A stretch of 64,000 nucleotides of DNA, taken from Lactobacillales bacterium (GTDB taxonomy: Bacteria > Bacillota_I > Bacilli_A > RF39 > UBA660). The notes under the pieces are model-generated. The model made no database searches, was not told the DNA's origin, and saw only the letters and a list, made by a program, of their open reading frames with translations. Positions 58,931 to 64,000 of this stretch are shown here, piece by piece (position 1 is the first letter of the stretch; every line of letters begins with the position of its first letter). The position numbers and the translations under genes were made by a program. The stretch covers positions 1-64,000 of the forward strand of contig SVAG01000003.1 in NCBI GenBank assembly GCA_015059545.1, in the 5' to 3' direction.

Positions 58931-59620
58931 ATGTTAAAAAAAATAATAGCTATAATAAAAAAAGTATTAAGTAATAATAATATGTTTTTTGTAGGCAGTG
59001 CGGATAAATTACCAGAACCGCTTTCAAAAGAAGATGAAATTAAATATGTAGAACTTTCTATGCAAGGTGATACTTATGCAAGAGAAAAATTAATAGAACA
59101 TAATTTAAGATTAGTTGTTTATCTAGCAAAAAGATATGAAAATACTAAAGTAGATTTAGAAGATTTAGTAAGTATTGGAACAATTGGTCTTATTAAAGGA
59201 GTAAATACTTATAAATTAGATAAAAATATAAAACTTGCTACTTATGCATCAAGATGTATAGATAATGAAATATTAATGTATTTAAGAAAGAATAAAAAAA
59301 GAAGAACAGAAGTTTCATTTGAAGATAGTTTAAGTTATGATTCAGAAGGAAATGAGTTACACTTAGAAGATATAATGGGAACAGAACCTGATATTGTAAC
59401 AAAAGGAATAGAAGAAGAAAATGATAAAAAATTATTAGAACAAGAAATAAATAAATTAAATAAAAGAGATAAGCAAATAATGGTTTTAAGATATGGACTT
59501 TTTGATCATGAAGAAACAACTCAAAAAGATGTAGCTAAAATGTTAGGAATAAGTCAGTCATATATATCAAGAATAGAAAAGAAAGTTATTAAAAAATTAA
59601 AAAATATAGTAGGGAGTTAA
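58931..59620 (+). CDS. sigE: RNA polymerase sigma-E factor (pro-form)
   Basis: A 229-residue sporulation sigma factor for the mother cell. Its N-terminal pro-sequence (about residues 1-22, MLKKIIAIIKKVLSNNN) is basic and hydrophobic, and processing would occur near FFVGSADKLPEPLSKEDE, which lines up with Bacillus YYIGGSEALPPPLSKDEE. Region 2 (RLVVYLAKRYENTKVDLEDLVSIGTIGLIKGV, ATYASRCIDNEILMYLRKNKKRRTEVSFED) and region 4 (TQKDVAKMLGISQSYISRIEKK) are almost identical to SigE. Translation is coupled to spoIIGA. No sigG follows, unlike in Bacillus. Confidence 0.94.
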   Translation: MLKKIIAIIKKVLSNNNMFFVGSADKLPEPLSKEDEIKYVELSMQGDTYAREKLIEHNLRLVVYLAKRYENTKVDLEDLVSIGTIGLIKGVNTYKLDKNIKLATYASRCIDNEILMYLRKNKKRRTEVSFEDSLSYDSEGNELHLEDIMGTEPDIVTKGIEEENDKKLLEQEINKLNKRDKQIMVLRYGLFDHEETTQKDVAKMLGISQSYISRIEKKVIKKLKNIVGS

Positions 59621-59634
59621 TAAACTCTTTTTTT
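59613..59634 (+). terminator. Terminator after sigE
   Basis: Perfect 5-bp stem GAGTT / AACTC with loop AATA, then a T-run. Short but well placed. Confidence 0.55.
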
Positions 59635-59635
59635 A

Positions 59636-59663
59636 TTGACATTTTAATGAAAAATGATAGAAT
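59636..59663 (+). promoter_or_regulatory. Promoter of the third sigma factor gene
   Basis: Perfect TTGACA (59636-59641), 16-bp spacer, TAGAAT (59658-59663). This vegetative-type promoter separates the gene from the spoIIGA-sigE transcript. Confidence 0.65.
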
Positions 59664-59685
59664 ATATAAAAAATGAGGTATGCCT

Positions 59686-60918
59686 ATGATAGATGATAAA
59701 TTAAAAGAATTAGAAGAAATAGAAAGAGAATATCAAGTAGAAGATAATTATTTAGATGATTATATTGATACAACTGATATTACAAAACTTTATTTAAAAG
59801 AAATTTGTAATTATCCTTTGTTAACTATAGAAGAAGAACAAGAAATTGGAAATAATCTAAAATTAGCAAACAATTTAAAAATTGCAATTTTTAGTTCTAA
59901 TAAAAGTACATTTGAGTTAAATTTACCATTGGTATTTAAATCATTATTTAATAATAATTCATATAATGAAATAATAGAAAATTTATTATCATATTATAAA
60001 ACTAAATCATCTGATAAATTAATTTATGAAAAAATTAAAAGTTATTCTGAACTATCAAAAAAATTAAATAGACCATTAAATGATACAGAAATAAAAGAAT
60101 TTTTTTATATGAATACTAATAATTTAGAAATATTATCTGAAGAAGAATTATTAGAAGAAATAAATAATTATTTAATTTATAAAAAATCATTTGATAAAAT
60201 GTTTAATTCTAATTTAAGATTAGTTGTTAGTGTAGCAAGAAGATATTATAGAGATGATTTAGAAATACTAGATTTAATAAGTGAAGGTAATTTAGGGTTA
60301 GCTAAAGCTATAGGAAATTTTGATGTATCATTAGGATTTAAATTTTCAACATATGCTATATGGTATATAAGAAAATTTATTCGATCATTTGTATCAAGTG
60401 AAGCAAATAAATTAAGAATACCAAATAATTTAAATAATTATATTATAAAATTAAAAAAAGATATTTCTATATTAGAACAGGAATATCAAAAAAAACTATC
60501 ATTAGAAGAAATATCAAAATTACTTAATATAGAAATAGATAAATTAGTTAAATATTTAAGTTATGAAATTGAAGTAAAATCATTAAATCAAACTTTCGGA
60601 GAAGATGATGATTCTACTTTAGAAGAATTTATACCAAATAAAGAAAATATAGAAAAAACTGTATTAAATGTTTTATTAAAAGAAGATATCAAAGAATTAT
60701 ATACATATTTATCTAAAAAAGAATTAGATGTTATAAAAATGAGATATGGATTAGATGAATATGCTGGTATGAATTATTCATTAAATGAGATTGGAAAAAA
60801 GTATAACGTTACGCGTCAATATATAAAAAAGATAGAAGATAAAGCACTAAGAAAAATGAAAGTAATGGTTAAACGAGAATATAAGTGTTCATCTTTGAAA
60901 GATTATTTAGAAAAATAA
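59686..60918 (+). CDS. RpoD-like (group 1/2) sigma-70 factor, unusual
   Basis: A 410-residue sigma-70 protein. Region 1.2 is present (TKLYLKEICNYPLLTIEEEQEIG, near residue 35), followed by a non-conserved helical insert of about 100 residues, region 2 (NLRLVVSVARRYYRDDLEILDLISEGNLGLAKAI and FSTYAIWYIRKFIRSFV), region 3 and region 4 (MNYSLNEIGKKYNVTRQYIKKIEDKALRKMK). The region-2.4 sequence departs from housekeeping SigA (ATWWIRQAITRAI), so it is probably an alternative or divergent factor. The gene occupies the position of sigG but is not SigG. Start: ATG at 59686, six bases after GAGGT. Confidence 0.82.
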   Translation: MIDDKLKELEEIEREYQVEDNYLDDYIDTTDITKLYLKEICNYPLLTIEEEQEIGNNLKLANNLKIAIFSSNKSTFELNLPLVFKSLFNNNSYNEIIENLLSYYKTKSSDKLIYEKIKSYSELSKKLNRPLNDTEIKEFFYMNTNNLEILSEEELLEEINNYLIYKKSFDKMFNSNLRLVVSVARRYYRDDLEILDLISEGNLGLAKAIGNFDVSLGFKFSTYAIWYIRKFIRSFVSSEANKLRIPNNLNNYIIKLKKDISILEQEYQKKLSLEEISKLLNIEIDKLVKYLSYEIEVKSLNQTFGEDDDSTLEEFIPNKENIEKTVLNVLLKEDIKELYTYLSKKELDVIKMRYGLDEYAGMNYSLNEIGKKYNVTRQYIKKIEDKALRKMKVMVKREYKCSSLKDYLEK

Positions 60919-60928
60919 TCTTTTTTTT
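60900..60928 (+). terminator. Terminator after the third sigma factor gene
   Basis: Stem AGATTATT / AATAATCT with loop TAGAAA, overlapping the stop codon, then a T-run. Confidence 0.8.
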
Positions 60929-60982
60929 GTATAATTAGTAAATTTGTAAACATAACATAATAAATGTGTAAAAAAAATGAAA

Positions 60983-61025
60983 TTAGCACTCATATATTGA
61001 CAATGCTAACATATAATAGTATAAT
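60983..61025 (+). promoter_or_regulatory. CIRCE-type operator and promoter of the hrcA operon
   Basis: TTAGCACTC (60983-60991), 9-bp gap, CAATGCTAA (61001-61009): the right arm deviates at two positions from the consensus GAGTGCTAA. The promoter TTGACA (60997-61002), 17-bp spacer, TATAAT (61020-61025) overlaps the operator, so HrcA binding would exclude polymerase. Confidence 0.85.
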
Positions 61026-61047
61026 GAAATAGGCAGTCGAGGTAAGA

Positions 61048-61056
61048 GAGTGCTAA
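61048..61056 (+). promoter_or_regulatory. Separate perfect CIRCE half-site
   Basis: GAGTGCTAA, the exact right arm of CIRCE, lies just before the GGAGGTG ribosome binding site and 56 bases from the left arm at 60983. It could act as a second half-site, a hairpin partner for TTAGCACTC in the DNA, or be accidental. Confidence 0.5.
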
Positions 61057-61068
61057 AGGAGGTGTTTT

Positions 61069-62058
61069 GTGAATAGTAGACAAATAGAATTATTAAAATT
61101 AATTGTTGAAGAGTATATCAAAACAGCTAAACCAATTGGTTCTAAATCATTAGAACAAACTCTTAATTGTTCAAGTGCTACAATAAGAAATGAAATGAGT
61201 CATTTAGAAGAATTAGGATATTTAGAAAAAACACATACATCATCTGGTAGAGTTCCAAGTGAATTAGGTTATAGATATTATGTAGATAATATAATGGTAC
61301 CTAAAGAATTAACTGGAGATGATATGTTAAAATTACAAACTATTTTTAGAAATCAATCATTAGTATTAAGTGATGCTATTGAAAAAAGTTTAGAAATAGT
61401 TTCAGAACTTACAAGTTGTACCTTAATAGCTTTAGGTTCATCATCAAAAGAAAATAAATTAAGTAAAGTAGAAGTAATACCAATTACAGATACTAATTTA
61501 GTGGCAATCATAGTAACTGATAAAGGACATGTAGAAAATAGAAACTTTACTATAGAAGGTGGAATATCACCACTTGAAATTAAACAAACAGTTGATTTAA
61601 TTAATAAACATGTTATAGGAACACCACTTGATGAAGTAAATGCTAAATTAGAATTTGAAGTAAAACCAATTATTGGAGATAACGTTAATTATCAAAGAAA
61701 ATTATTTGATGCATTCTGTAATTTTATAAATGATGTTACAAATGAATCAAATGTTAAAATGAAAGGTAGAGCAAATATATTAAAACAACCAGAATTTAGT
61801 GATGCTGATAAAATAAAAAGTATCATATCTAAATTTGAAGATAAAGAATTTATTAGTAATATCAAAGAAGAAGATAATGGTGTTAAAGTTTATATTGGTA
61901 GTGAAACAGAATTTGATGATGATGTTACAATTATAAAAACAAAATATAATGTAAATGGTGAAGAAGGAACACTTGCAATAGTAGGACCAAAAAGAATGGA
62001 ATATAATAGAGCAATGATGTTACTTGAATATTTAAAAAATAATATAGAGAACTTATAA
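61069..62058 (+). CDS. hrcA: Heat-inducible transcription repressor HrcA
   Basis: A 329-residue repressor of the class I heat-shock genes. Winged-helix N-terminus (RQIELLKLIVEEYIKTAKPIGSKSLE, CSSATIRNEMSHLEELGYLEKTHTSSGRVPSELGYRYYVD) is almost invariant in HrcA; a GAF-like domain follows (about 100-300). It binds the CIRCE operator at 60983. The start is GTG at 61069, with ribosome binding site GGAGGTG. First gene of hrcA-grpE-dnaK. Confidence 0.97.
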   Translation: MNSRQIELLKLIVEEYIKTAKPIGSKSLEQTLNCSSATIRNEMSHLEELGYLEKTHTSSGRVPSELGYRYYVDNIMVPKELTGDDMLKLQTIFRNQSLVLSDAIEKSLEIVSELTSCTLIALGSSSKENKLSKVEVIPITDTNLVAIIVTDKGHVENRNFTIEGGISPLEIKQTVDLINKHVIGTPLDEVNAKLEFEVKPIIGDNVNYQRKLFDAFCNFINDVTNESNVKMKGRANILKQPEFSDADKIKSIISKFEDKEFISNIKEEDNGVKVYIGSETEFDDDVTIIKTKYNVNGEEGTLAIVGPKRMEYNRAMMLLEYLKNNIENL

Positions 62059-62067
62059 GGAGAATTT

Positions 62068-64000
<1,933 letters not shown>

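Noticed and set aside
59238-59519. Minus-strand ORF within sigE
   Set aside because: Antisense of a well-supported gene, Phe/Leu/Tyr-rich with no motif.

Overview
The window is 64 kb of very AT-rich DNA (AAA, GAA, AAT, TTA and ATA codons dominate) from a low-GC Firmicute of the Bacilli/Erysipelotrichia/RF39 type. TGA serves as a stop (for example the rhodanese lipoprotein and the Smr protein) and TGG encodes Trp, so this is the standard bacterial code and not the Mycoplasma code. A cell wall is implied by a sortase, a glucosaminidase and an M23 peptidase. An endospore programme is implied by SigH, SpoIIGA, pro-SigE, a SirA-like protein and YlbD/YlbE-like proteins. I saw no rRNA, tRNA, CRISPR array, insertion sequence or prophage.

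Layout. 1-5.4 kb: a degraded gene tail, then rbgA, mrnC, a rhodanese lipoprotein, rlmB and sigH, then two paralogous acidic coiled-coil proteins and a small DUF1540 protein on the minus strand. 5.5-8.4 kb: three overlapping genes of the 2-hydroxyacyl-CoA dehydratase activase type. 8.5-15.9 kb: topA, an unknown, a tyrosine recombinase, tdk (with a structured leader) and ppdK. 16-28.6 kb is accessory: a zinc-ribbon/leucine-rich-repeat membrane protein, a radical SAM/SPASM enzyme, a small protein ending in 15 Asn and Arg, a second zinc-ribbon membrane protein, an Smr protein, two large membrane-anchored surface proteins, several unknowns and a frameshifted HExxH protein. 28.7-33.2 kb: an acyl-CoA ligase and a hybrid kinase/HPt-receiver phosphorelay. 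33.3-41.5 kb: a Nudix-winged-helix regulator followed by surface genes: pilin-like protein, thioester adhesin with YPKTS sorting motif, sortase, glucosaminidase with dockerin, Ig/cadherin-like protein, LysM/M23 peptidase. 41.5-52.2 kb: yigZ-like, a large leucine-rich-repeat protein, uvrC, two U32 proteins, greA, tig, sirA-like, ylbD/E-like and rsmD. 52.3-54.9 kb: a bacteriocin locus with a C39-peptidase ABC exporter and four very small peptides. 55-58.1 kb: rpsU, yqeY, a second Nudix-winged-helix regulator, a histidine phosphatase and an AAA-CYTH fusion. 58.1-61 kb: spoIIGA, sigE and an unusual third sigma factor. 61-64 kb: hrcA-grpE-dnaK under a CIRCE-type operator.

The observations most worth following are these. 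(1) The compact bacteriocin locus has two GG-leader peptides, a membrane mini-protein sharing an LG-R-GT-R motif with one of them, and an 18-residue leaderless cationic peptide. (2) The radical SAM/SPASM enzyme is translationally coupled to a small protein with a Gly/Ser-rich and poly-Asn tail, flanked by two zinc-ribbon membrane proteins: a candidate undescribed peptide-modification system. (3) GrpE carries a metallothionein-like N-terminal extension with 23 Cys in 78 residues. (4) A shared 15-bp motif lies in front of both Nudix-winged-helix regulators and a phosphatase/AAA-CYTH operon, suggesting a small regulon sensing a nucleotide-type ligand.

Most genes are on the plus strand in short operons with recognisable TTGACA/TATAAT promoters and hairpin terminators. 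All functional calls come from reading motifs by eye; no database search was run.
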